DNA of 64,000 bases. Origin: Planctomycetaceae bacterium (GTDB lineage Bacteria > Planctomycetota > Planctomycetia > Pirellulales > Pirellulaceae). The stretch lies in the NCBI GenBank assembly GCA_027487485.1, contig JAIYDN010000048.1, positions 62,001 through 126,000 on the forward strand, read 5' to 3'. Made by a program: the position numbers and the translations under genes. Shown here in pieces: positions 28,456 to 36,573 of the stretch (positions are counted from its first letter, which is position 1; each line of letters starts with the position of its first letter). The notes beneath the pieces were generated by a model. That model worked only from the letters and a program-made list of their open reading frames with translations, did no database searches and was not told the origin of the DNA.

Positions 28456-29610
28456 TTACTCAGGGGATTTCACCGTGCGAAATCCAAGATGATTGGTGCC
28501 CGTAACAGGGTCTCCTTTGCCGCGGCCCCCTGGCATGTATCGTGAACAGTATTGGTCGGTGCAAAGAAACGATCCACCTTTCATAACACGTTTTATTTGT
28601 CCAGGCTCTGCTGGGTCAAAGCTACTGGAAGGCCCCAATGGGTTCTTGGTAATTTCGTTGCGAGCAAGTGTTTCGAAGTATTCTGGTCGATACCAATCGG
28701 ATGCCCATTCCCAGACATTGCCGGCCACATCGTACAAACCATATCCATTCGGAGGAAATGTCTTCACAGGCGAAGTCGTTGCGAATCCGTCTTCCAGCGA
28801 GTTCTTGGTGGGAAACGTTCCTTGGAACGTGTTGGCCATGATCTTGTTGCTCGGCCGAAATTCATCGCCCCATACATAGCCTTTTCGATCAAGACCTCCT
28901 CGCGCTGCAAGCTCCCACTCCGCTTCGGTTGGAAGTCGCTTTTTGGCCCAAGTCGCATATTTAACCGCGTCGAACCAGCCAACATGAACCACGGGATGCT
29001 TTTCTTTTCCTTCGATCGTGCTGTCTGGGCCCTCAGGGTGTTTCCAGTTGGCTCCTGGAACATAAGCCCACCATTGGTAGGAACTGCCACGAAGATCCAC
29101 AGCCCCAGCAGGGGGCGAGAAAACGACGGAGCCAGCAACTAAGTTTTCTGGAGGTGCGCCGGGATAGTCCTCGGCTTTAGGTGCGATTTCTGCAATCGTG
29201 ACATAACCCGTCTCATCGACAAACTTTTGAAACTGCTCGTTGGTGACTTCCGTTTCGTCCATCCAAAAACCTTCCAGCTCGACTTGATGCAAAGGCCTTG
29301 AATCCGACATGTCTCGCATGTCATTGGCTATCTCGCTTTCCCCTTTGCGCTTGGGTGCACCCATCCAAAACACCCCTCCAGGAATCCAGACCATCCCTTC
29401 AGGCGCCGGGCCTTTCGGTCCGGTGGTACTAGGTTTTGCCGAGTCTGCAACAGTCGCAGAGGAAGAGCTGGAAATGCCCGGTTGTTTGGGCTTGGTGGTG
29501 GAAGAGTTTTGAGCCGAATCCGAAGTGGACTTTGGAGAATCGCATCCAAGCACCCCAAGGAGAAATAGAAGCAGAAATAGGATTGGCTGAAGGGAATGTT
29601 GTCTTGGCAT
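28456..29610 (-). CDS. Formylglycine-generating enzyme family lipoprotein (SUMF1/FGE-like)
   Basis: 384 residues from the ATG at 29610; the open frame extends 34 codons upstream but the chosen start gives a clean lipoprotein signal with lipobox GVLGC (Cys23). A Ser/Thr-rich linker is followed by the FGE-sulfatase domain (about 69-380): MVWIPGGVFWMG, VTNEQFQKFVDETGY, HPVVHVGWFDAVKYATWAKKR and VYDVAGNVWEWASDWY-type motifs. Near the end GGSFLCTDQYCSRY carries two cysteines (about 350 and 355) at the spacing of the paired active-site cysteines of true formylglycine-generating enzymes; many non-FGE relatives lack them. Likely role: oxidising the Cys of exported sulfatases. It is followed upstream in the genome by ilvD, 76 bp away. 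Confidence 0.9.
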   Translation of the reverse strand: MPRQHSLQPILFLLLFLLGVLGCDSPKSTSDSAQNSSTTKPKQPGISSSSSATVADSAKPSTTGPKGPAPEGMVWIPGGVFWMGAPKRKGESEIANDMRDMSDSRPLHQVELEGFWMDETEVTNEQFQKFVDETGYVTIAEIAPKAEDYPGAPPENLVAGSVVFSPPAGAVDLRGSSYQWWAYVPGANWKHPEGPDSTIEGKEKHPVVHVGWFDAVKYATWAKKRLPTEAEWELAARGGLDRKGYVWGDEFRPSNKIMANTFQGTFPTKNSLEDGFATTSPVKTFPPNGYGLYDVAGNVWEWASDWYRPEYFETLARNEITKNPLGPSSSFDPAEPGQIKRVMKGGSFLCTDQYCSRYMPGGRGKGDPVTGTNHLGFRTVKSPE

Positions 29611-29686
29611 TTTGAATTGTTTCTTCGGAGCGTCTATCGTCGTGTAGGAATGCGGTATGCCTGTATTGTAATGAAAGTCCTGCTGT

Positions 29687-31345
29687 CTATTGGAAAGACA
29701 CACATCCTTCATGAGCTTGGCTTACCAATCTGGCAAAATCAGCGAGATAGCCTCGAGGGTGATTTGTCGGGCTCTGGAACGGCTTTCGTTCTTCAAAGCA
29801 AACATCTGCGTGGATGTATCCTTGGCGTAGGTCGAAGCGAATAATGTCTCCGTCGATCAATTTGCCGATAGGGCCACCTACGGCAGCTTCGGGCGCACAA
29901 TGCACTCCGATTGCACCGCTTGAAACTCCGGAAACACGAGTGTCCGAAATCAATGCGACTCGCCCTTTTAACTCAGGAACGGATAAGGCAGATGTTGCAA
30001 CATGCACTTCAGGCATCCCCGCCCCGACGGGGCCTAGACCGCGGAGAACAACCATATGTCCAGGCTTGATTTTTCCTGATACGGCCGCCTCCGAAACCGC
30101 CCTGCCACTCTCAAAACAAATGGCCCGACCCTCGAACACTGCGTTCTCAATCGACGAAACTTTAAATACGATTCCGTCGGATGCAACGTTGCCATAGCAC
30201 ACTTGCAAATCCGCGTACTCCTTCCAAGGTTTCCCCTGTTCAGCAACCAGATTGTTTCCAACTGGGAAAGCCGCTGCATCCATCAGGTTTTCTTCCAGAG
30301 TCTTTCCGGTCACGGTCAAGCAGCTTCCGTCCAGCAATCCAACTTTCAGCAGATGCTTTAAAAGCATGGTCGTTCCACCGATGCGATGGAGATCCACCAT
30401 CGTCCCTTTACCTCTGGGGGCAAAATCGCAGTATACCGGTACTTTTCGACATATGTTCTGAACATCGCGTAAAGAGAAGTCGATCTCGGCTTCCTTGGCC
30501 AGTGCAAGCAGATGCAAGACGCCGTTCGTGGATCCCCCGATCGAAGCGATCGTCGTCATGGTGTTCACGAAAGCATTTTTGGTCAGGATGTCTCTTGGGC
30601 GAATGTTTCTTTCGAGCAAGTTGCGAATCGCAGCTCCGACTCGTAGACAGTCCTGTTTTTTGCTGGCATCGATTGCAGGGATAGAAGAGGTGTCGGGCAA
30701 ACTCAAGCCAATCGCTTCCATTGCGATTCCCCAAGTATTGAACGATGCTGCAATCCCGCATCCACCCGGACCAGGGCAAGCTGTGCGCAGGATCGATTCC
30801 GCTTCTTGCGGTGCCATCAATCCCGCTTTCAATTTCGTTTGAGCGTCGTAAACGTCAAAGATGGTGGTCGGGTTTCCTTGATGGCAACCCGGCATAATGG
30901 AACCACCATTGACAATCAGGCCAGGAAAGTTGAGCCTCGCCAAAGCCATGGCAAACCCTGGACCATTCTTGTCGCAATGATGTAGGCCAACAATGGCGTC
31001 GTAACGATGTGCGTTGCAAACCATGTCGGTCGCGTTCGCTATTTGATTTCGCGAAGCAAGGGACGCCCCGCCGTGCTGTCCCCCTTGAACCAAATTATCG
31101 CTGACGGCAGGCACACCAAATGGGAATCCGATTAAACCAGCGGATTTGCAACCGGCCTGAATGTGCTTAGCAAGTTCGTAGGCATGTACGTTGCAAAGAT
31201 TCCCTTCCAGCAAGGGCGTACCGATGCCAACTTGAGGCTTCTGCAGATCATCTTCCGTAAGCCCCAATCCCCAAAAGAACGCATTGACCCCTCTTTGCCA
31301 GCCTTGCGTCAGATGTCGAGAATTCCAGTTTAGGTCGCCTACCAT
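29687..31345 (-). CDS. ilvD: Dihydroxy-acid dehydratase (IlvD/Edd family)
   Basis: 552 residues. Converts 2,3-dihydroxy-isovalerate-type acids to 2-oxo acids in branched-chain amino acid synthesis, using an Fe-S cluster. The three expected cluster cysteines are visible: NLCNVH near residue 51, HHCDKNGPG near 124 and ACPGPGGCG near 195. SIPAID and IASIGGSTNGVLHLLALA match the dehydratase family, and GLGPVGAGMPEV and ISDTRVSG the C-terminal swivel domain. The close match to CDKNMPG-type enzymes favours IlvD, although sugar-acid dehydratases of the same family cannot be excluded. No other ilv/leu gene lies in the window. Confidence 0.9.
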   Translation of the reverse strand: MVGDLNWNSRHLTQGWQRGVNAFFWGLGLTEDDLQKPQVGIGTPLLEGNLCNVHAYELAKHIQAGCKSAGLIGFPFGVPAVSDNLVQGGQHGGASLASRNQIANATDMVCNAHRYDAIVGLHHCDKNGPGFAMALARLNFPGLIVNGGSIMPGCHQGNPTTIFDVYDAQTKLKAGLMAPQEAESILRTACPGPGGCGIAASFNTWGIAMEAIGLSLPDTSSIPAIDASKKQDCLRVGAAIRNLLERNIRPRDILTKNAFVNTMTTIASIGGSTNGVLHLLALAKEAEIDFSLRDVQNICRKVPVYCDFAPRGKGTMVDLHRIGGTTMLLKHLLKVGLLDGSCLTVTGKTLEENLMDAAAFPVGNNLVAEQGKPWKEYADLQVCYGNVASDGIVFKVSSIENAVFEGRAICFESGRAVSEAAVSGKIKPGHMVVLRGLGPVGAGMPEVHVATSALSVPELKGRVALISDTRVSGVSSGAIGVHCAPEAAVGGPIGKLIDGDIIRFDLRQGYIHADVCFEERKPFQSPTNHPRGYLADFARLVSQAHEGCVSFQ

Positions 31346-31506
31346 TTACCAACTTTGTGAACTCGTAAGGGAAAACTCCAAATGCAAGCAACTAGCCACG
31401 CGTTTGGATTTTAACAACTCTTCCCAAAAGATGTTGGTGCAGCCGATTGAATTCTTGTTGGCAGGTTCAATTCGGCGATGGCCTAAATGACTTGAGACGA
31501 ATCGCT

Positions 31507-32088
31507 CTATCTGGCGACATTCGATGGTGTCATTTGCTCACCGATGGCTCGATTGCTTGGGACGAATGGCAAGCCTGTGGTGCTGTCAAACGCATCTGCA
31601 ATTCGACCCTCGCTTCGGTTGCGTGTCTTGATTTCAGTCCATTCGCTGAGGACGTCCCACCATCGGTCAATCTTGGCAAAGGCATGATTGACGGCCGTCA
31701 CCAGCGGGTTAATGTCGGTAAGCGGTTTGAAGACACAACCTTCGGCGCCGGCGGCAATGGCTGATGTGATAGTGGTTAATGACACCATGCCCGTGCAAAG
31801 AATCACCTGAACACCCGCATCGGCAGCCTTAATGGTCTTTAGAAGCGAGACACCATCAATGTAGGGCAAGTCCACGTCGAGAATGACAACGCGAATGCCG
31901 TCGTTCGTAACCAAAGGTACAACTTCACGGGGATCTTCGACGGATACAACTTCAAACCCTTTGTCCCCCAAACGTTTGGCAACCAGTCGTAGGATGCTTG
32001 GGTCATCGTCGACATGAAGAACTCGCAAACGTGTGCGTGCTTTCAAGGCTTGGTTTTCATCAAAGAGCATCGTACCCATCCATTCCAT
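31507..32088 (-). CDS. CheY-like response regulator
   Basis: 193 residues. The receiver domain covers about 20-145: VLHVDDDPSI (acidic pocket), VVILDVDLP with the phospho-acceptor Asp near 72, LCTGMVS (switch Thr) and FKPLTD (Lys). The C-terminal ~50 residues have no recognised output domain, so it may act by protein contact or as a relay intermediate. It lies 168 bp after the Hpt gene and downstream of the hybrid kinase, all on the minus strand. The start at 32088 is one of two nearby ATGs (MEWMGTM). Confidence 0.93.
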   Translation of the reverse strand: MEWMGTMLFDENQALKARTRLRVLHVDDDPSILRLVAKRLGDKGFEVVSVEDPREVVPLVTNDGIRVVILDVDLPYIDGVSLLKTIKAADAGVQVILCTGMVSLTTITSAIAAGAEGCVFKPLTDINPLVTAVNHAFAKIDRWWDVLSEWTEIKTRNRSEGRIADAFDSTTGLPFVPSNRAIGEQMTPSNVAR

Positions 32089-32255
32089 TAAAGTGATTGA
32101 TGAGCCTCTTAGCTAAGTCTAAGGTGCTCTTTCTGCGTGACATTGAACTCGACCGGAAAAAATACAATGTTATTTGGGGTTCTGTGCAGAAACCCAGGAA
32201 TTGCCTTATGCGATTTGCGGGCTACCGCTTCTACGTTTAACGATAATGTAGGGGC

Positions 32256-32567
32256 TTACTCGGGATCTGCCGTCATAAGTCGCAAATTCGCGACAAAATG
32301 AGCCATTTCCGATTCGAAATTTTTCACGGACGTTTTGTTATCCATCACTTTTTCCAACGCGAACGCCTCCTCCGTCAAGGAAGGAAAACCATAACCACCG
32401 CAAGCTCCCTTGAGCTGATGCACAATCCGCTTTAGCAATTCGACGTCGTCAGCGGCCAAGGCTAAATCGATATGGGAAATCCGTTCGGGAATCTCCGAAA
32501 TAAACTGCTGCAAAAGGGGGGTGAAATCTTCGTTGCCGGCCAACTGTGAAATGATTTTCATCGTCAT
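32256..32567 (-). CDS. Stand-alone Hpt phosphotransfer protein
   Basis: 103 residues, helical. The Hpt signature with the phosphorylatable His is IVHQLKGACGGYGFPSL (His about residue 50). Hpt proteins carry phosphate from a hybrid kinase receiver to a response regulator. The positions of the hybrid kinase upstream and the CheY-like protein downstream support a His-Asp-His-Asp relay. Translation could start at MTMKII or MKII. Confidence 0.93.
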   Translation of the reverse strand: MTMKIISQLAGNEDFTPLLQQFISEIPERISHIDLALAADDVELLKRIVHQLKGACGGYGFPSLTEEAFALEKVMDNKTSVKNFESEMAHFVANLRLMTADPE

Positions 32568-32723
32568 GTACTACAAAGAGTTCAGGAAAAACAAACAACG
32601 CAAACTGGCAACAACCCTTATAGGCCCTTAACCAACATTCAGTATTTTTCATCCTAATCGTACTTGTCGTTGCAATCCATACGTCCAGAACAATGTACTA
32701 CTTAGCGCACCACCGCATGCGTT

Positions 32724-32887
32724 CTTACCCTCCCAGCCGCTTCGGCCGGGAGGGTCGGCAATCGAGCCCTCAGCGAGATTGACGTGGAGGGCAGGACGCG
32801 GTCGATTGACTTAGCGATGCGGACGCCCCCTCCCCAGCCACGCTATCGCGGGCTGATCCTCCCCAAACGCAGTTTGGGGAGGGTGAA
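32724..32887 (-). repeat. Structured interspersed element, family A copy 2
   Basis: Inverted relative to copy 1. Begins CTTACCCTCCCAGCCGCTTC and ends CAGTTTGGGGAGGGTGAA. It keeps the GGACGCCCCCTCCCCAGCC block and the ATCGAGCCCTCAGCGAGAT hairpin core. It sits in the 373-bp gap between the hybrid kinase stop and the Hpt start, so it may separate the transcripts of the two. Confidence 0.88.
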
Positions 32888-32939
32888 ATGGGTGGGTGAT
32901 CAGCGAGAGTCTCTCGACGGGATTCTTTTTACTTCGAAT

Positions 32940-34805
32940 TTAAGGAACACTAAACGAAACGCTGGACGACGTTCCTGATTGGACCGACAATGGAACGACC
33001 GGCCCTTTCGCCGCATTTCCGTAAAGGCGAATCAATCCAAGTAGCTCTGACTTGTTGATGGGTTTGGTGGTGTAGTCGGTGCAGCCTGCCGCTATACATT
33101 TTTCACGATCACCTTCCATCGCATGAGCGGTCAACGCAATGATGGGCAAAAGGTAACCTTGTTGCCTTAAGTATTGTGTGGCCGAGTAACCGTCTAATTC
33201 CGGCATTTGCATATCCATCAAGACGACGTCAAACTGATCGTGACGGCTTTCGATTGCCTCGACAGCAAGACGACCGTTTTCTACAACATCGACGATCGCC
33301 CCCGCTTTTTTCAAATGGAATGTAATGAGTCGCTGGTTGTCTTGCCCGTCTTCGGCAAGAAGCACTCGCATACCTTGAATTTCAAGACCATTGTTGGGTG
33401 ATGGAGGGTTGCCCTGGGCTAACGAAGCTATCTTCAGTGGCGATCGGTCCACTTTTTTGAGCGGTACAAGATGCACGCCTTCCAGATCACCTGCTGCCAG
33501 CGTAAAACGAAAGTGCGTTCCGTTTCCGGGCTCCGAACGAATCACCACCACGTCTCCCCCAAGCATCACTGCTAATCGTCGACTGATGGTTAATCCTAGG
33601 CCAGTTCCACCGAATTTTCGCGTGGTGGATTCGTCCGCTTGAGTGAAGGGCTTAAAGAGATTTGCAATCTGCCTTGGTGTCATTCCTAGACCTGTATCCA
33701 AAACATCAAATCGCAGAACATTCGCTATCGCAGGGTCCAATTCGACCCGCAGAGTGACGGAGCCAAATTCCGTAAACTTAATAGCATTCCCAAGGAGATT
33801 CAATAACGTTTGGCGAACACGTGTTGGGTCCGTCAGAATAAATTCCGGAACGACTGTCGTATCATCCAAAATCAAGGAGATGCCTTTGGATTCCGCTCGA
33901 ACCCGCATCAGTTCAATAACGTCTTCCAGGATTCGAATGGTCGAGTAGCGTATGTTCTCAACGACAACTCGATCCGCTTCGATCTTGGACAAATCAAGGA
34001 TGTCGTTGATCAGCTCCAGTAAATGGTTTCCATTTCGTTGGATGGTTTGTATGAAGTCCAGCCTTTTCTCATGGTCGAGTGAACGTTCGTCTGCAAGCAA
34101 GCCGGTGTAGCCAAGGATCGCGGTCAGTGGCGTCCGAAGCTCATGGCTCATGTTGGCAAGAAACTGAGATTTCAATCGATTGGCCGAGTCTGCTTTCTCT
34201 CTGGCTGCAACTAATTCTCGAGTCTGCTTTTCCAAGGACTGTTTGGAGTTAAACAGAGCGCGTGCTGCATCACCCATAGACGCACTTTGTTGTTCTAAAA
34301 GTTCATCCACCTCGATCTTTTGCCGCATGGTCTGATCGATCAGATTGCGTTTGTGAATCAACGAGAGAGAAATTTGTTGAACTTGGGGGGCTGATAAAGG
34401 CTTAATAACCAGAATCAATTTTTCAGAGAAGTTCAAAAGGCTTTGTAGCCTACTCCACCAAGAGTCGTTCGGTTCCGAGCAAAAGACAACTTGAAGGTCC
34501 GGATCCGCAGCCCATAATCGCGTTAGTAATTCCGTTGCTTCCCAACCTAGAATTTGGGTCCCTTTGTCATGGAATGAAGACCCGTCAATAAAACAGATTC
34601 GATAGGGAATCTGATTCTGGTTAGCCAATCGCACCATCGAAACGGCATCGCGCAGGTCGCACGCTGAATCGAACTCGACTTCCCTTAAAGTGTCGGGTTG
34701 GATCTTGGCGATCGGATTATGAAATAGCCTTGTTAGGTCTTGATGGAAATTCCCATGATTTCCCACCGTCAGGCTTTTGAGATTCTTTGAGCCTATTTCG
34801 GACAT
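32940..34805 (-). CDS. Cytosolic hybrid sensor histidine kinase
   Basis: 621 residues from the ATG at 34805, which has AGAAGG 5 nt upstream; the frame extends 18 codons earlier. Residues ~8-150 form a receiver-like domain (CFIDGSSF with Asp74, VIKPLS with Lys-Pro near 135). A coiled coil spans about 155-215, then HisKA with ANMSHELRTPL (His221), then the ATPase domain (NAIKFTE, DTGLGMT, GGTGLGLTIS). A C-terminal receiver lies at about 475-600 (AEDGQDN, VVLMDMQMPELDG, TTKPI). No membrane helix is seen, so the signal is cytosolic or delivered by protein contact. The Hpt and response regulator genes that follow complete the relay. Confidence 0.95.
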   Translation of the reverse strand: MSEIGSKNLKSLTVGNHGNFHQDLTRLFHNPIAKIQPDTLREVEFDSACDLRDAVSMVRLANQNQIPYRICFIDGSSFHDKGTQILGWEATELLTRLWAADPDLQVVFCSEPNDSWWSRLQSLLNFSEKLILVIKPLSAPQVQQISLSLIHKRNLIDQTMRQKIEVDELLEQQSASMGDAARALFNSKQSLEKQTRELVAAREKADSANRLKSQFLANMSHELRTPLTAILGYTGLLADERSLDHEKRLDFIQTIQRNGNHLLELINDILDLSKIEADRVVVENIRYSTIRILEDVIELMRVRAESKGISLILDDTTVVPEFILTDPTRVRQTLLNLLGNAIKFTEFGSVTLRVELDPAIANVLRFDVLDTGLGMTPRQIANLFKPFTQADESTTRKFGGTGLGLTISRRLAVMLGGDVVVIRSEPGNGTHFRFTLAAGDLEGVHLVPLKKVDRSPLKIASLAQGNPPSPNNGLEIQGMRVLLAEDGQDNQRLITFHLKKAGAIVDVVENGRLAVEAIESRHDQFDVVLMDMQMPELDGYSATQYLRQQGYLLPIIALTAHAMEGDREKCIAAGCTDYTTKPINKSELLGLIRLYGNAAKGPVVPLSVQSGTSSSVSFSVP

Positions 34806-35113
34806 GCTTACCTTCTGCATTTGGATGCGCTTGCTAGCGCGGATTGTTCCTAGGATCAACTTGAGCCGCAGGCGCTAGCCGCGACATACGTTTTTTCCCG
34901 AAATCCCGAACCTAGCAACCGCCAGCAGCTCAGTCTGAATAATCCGGGCTCGATCGAACCCATGGTTGCGATCGTCACTCAGGGGCGTAACAGAAAAAGT
35001 TATCGGAGCAATTTCGAGCAATCTGGAGAATCGAAGTCAATTTTCCTGATTTGACATTGGATCGAAAGGCTACGCGAACCATTCGCCGACGCTTTGTATC
35101 GACCGTAGCATTT
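34806..35113. other. 308-bp gap with a GCTAGCC half-unit
   Basis: Holds a half-copy of family B, GAGCCGCAGGCGCTAGCCGCG, at about 34863-34883, and the promoter region of the hybrid kinase. No gene is supported. Confidence 0.6.
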
Positions 35114-36160
35114 CTATATTCCGTACCGATTATCCGGTCCGAGAAGAGAAGTCGATTTCAAAACGTCGGCGGGATCTAAACGGTTTTTGAAGTAGACCAC
35201 CGGCAATTCCGGCGGGACCTTCAATCTATCCTTCAGCGGTTTCGCGATCGCCAAGAGAATGGGTTGGTGACGGAACTGTTGGAGCACCCTTGCTTTCTCC
35301 TGGAGATATTCAGGAGTCCAAAAACCCACAATCTCCAGCATGACTCGTGATCCGTTTTCATGCACCAAAGCAAAGTCTGGAAAGAATGCAGTCTGCCCGC
35401 AATGAAGAATCTCTGTTTCTCGTTCAAGTCGCCACCCTTCCCGGATCTCGCCCCCCCATTCTTCGAAGAATTTTTTCTCTAAGCTAGAGTCAAACTCCTG
35501 GTTGCACAGGATGCCGCTCGTGAGGCCGCACGGATCGTCTAACCGAAATTGGATGGGCGGCCGGAATCCACGGGCGCGAAGTGTGGCAATCATGGACCAG
35601 CCCTGGTATGAAAGTAACCCTGGAAGAAATCGAGCCATTGCGGTTCCATAGCGATGCGTGGTATGTAGGACCGATGTCGCTCCGCCAAATTCAAAGTCAT
35701 AACCGCGATTCGTTTTGACCAACCGGTACATCAATCGGGCAAGCTTTGCATATCGTAAAATGCCTTTGAAATCGCGAGTCGCTCGGACCTCCAATCGAAC
35801 TGCATCGTACAAAATCACTTGCGTTTGAGCAACGTTGTACCGAGACAGCAACGCATTCGCGAGTCCCAAGACCAAATGTTATCACCAAAAATGGATTGGA
35901 TCGCTTTTTGAGACCACCCATTTAGTACGATCGTTCCGTCAAGAAAATCAAGGAACGCTTGGTCGGTGTCTCGCGATGCATGTGGCTGAGGATAGAAGGA
36001 TTCGGAAGGCACTGCTCTTAATCCATCTCAACGGGGTGTTGTCAATCCTTCGCAAAATCCGAAAGACGCTGGATGCAATAAAACAAAGTTGCTTGAAAGA
36101 TGGTTCATTGTAATCGTAAGCGAGTAAGCATCTACAAAAGAGGGGTCGCAATTCTGTTTG
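35114..36160 (-). pseudogene. Frameshifted DUF790-family nuclease-like gene
   Basis: The readable part is 35114-35875 (253 residues) and matches the C-terminal region of DUF790 proteins: LLSRYNVAQTQVILYDAVRLEVRA, FEFGGATSVLHTTHRYGTAMARFLPGLL, then FPDFALVHENGSRVMLEIVGFWTPEYL, which fits a restriction-endonuclease-like fold. Its only start is a TTG two codons after a TAA. The missing upstream sequence continues in another frame (DQAFLDFLDGTIVLNGW...IFGDN, 35876-36012), and an RPLF then VDAY string near 36130 lies split between frames. A normal gene of this family is about 400 residues or longer. At least one frameshift near 35876 and probably more upstream indicate decay; a sequencing error is the alternative. 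Confidence 0.7.
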
Positions 36161-36217
36161 AAAAGGACGAAAAGGGATAGCCGCTTTTCTGAGCCTTCTA
36201 GTTAATCGCCACCCAAC

Positions 36218-36384
36218 TTCACCCTCCCCAAACCCTGTTTGGGGAGGGTCAGCCCGCGACAGCGAGGCTGGGGAGGGGCGTCTGCATCGCTGACAGTTCG
36301 ATCAGCCGCGACGAACCCTCCCCGGCAGTCTCGCTAAAAGCTCGATTGCCGACCCTCCCAGCCTAATCGGCCGGGAGGGTGAAG
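36218..36384 (+). repeat. Structured interspersed element, family A copy 3
   Basis: A full-length copy: TTCACCCTCCCCAAACCCTG at the left and CGGGAGGGTGAAG at the right, with the GGGGCGTCTGCATCG block inside. It is followed 86 bp later by a truncated copy in the same orientation. Confidence 0.9.
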
Positions 36385-36470
36385 ACTTAATGCTAAAGCA
36401 AAACAACTTCATGCTAATAAGAAACAGCATCTGCAACGCCATCAACCCTGAGCCTGTGGTACCACCCAAC

Positions 36471-36573
36471 TTCACCCTCCCCAAACCCTGTTTGGGGAGG
36501 GTCAGCCCGCGACAGCGAGGCTGGGGAGGGGCGTCCGCATCGTTGACAGTTCGATCAACCGCGATCAGTCCTC
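36471..36573 (+). repeat. Structured interspersed element, family A copy 4 (3' truncated)
   Basis: Identical to copy 3 for about the first 75 bases (TTCACCCTCCCCAAACCCTG onward). It then ends abruptly, directly before the stop codon of the phosphodiesterase gene, and lacks the right-hand hairpins. Confidence 0.88.
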
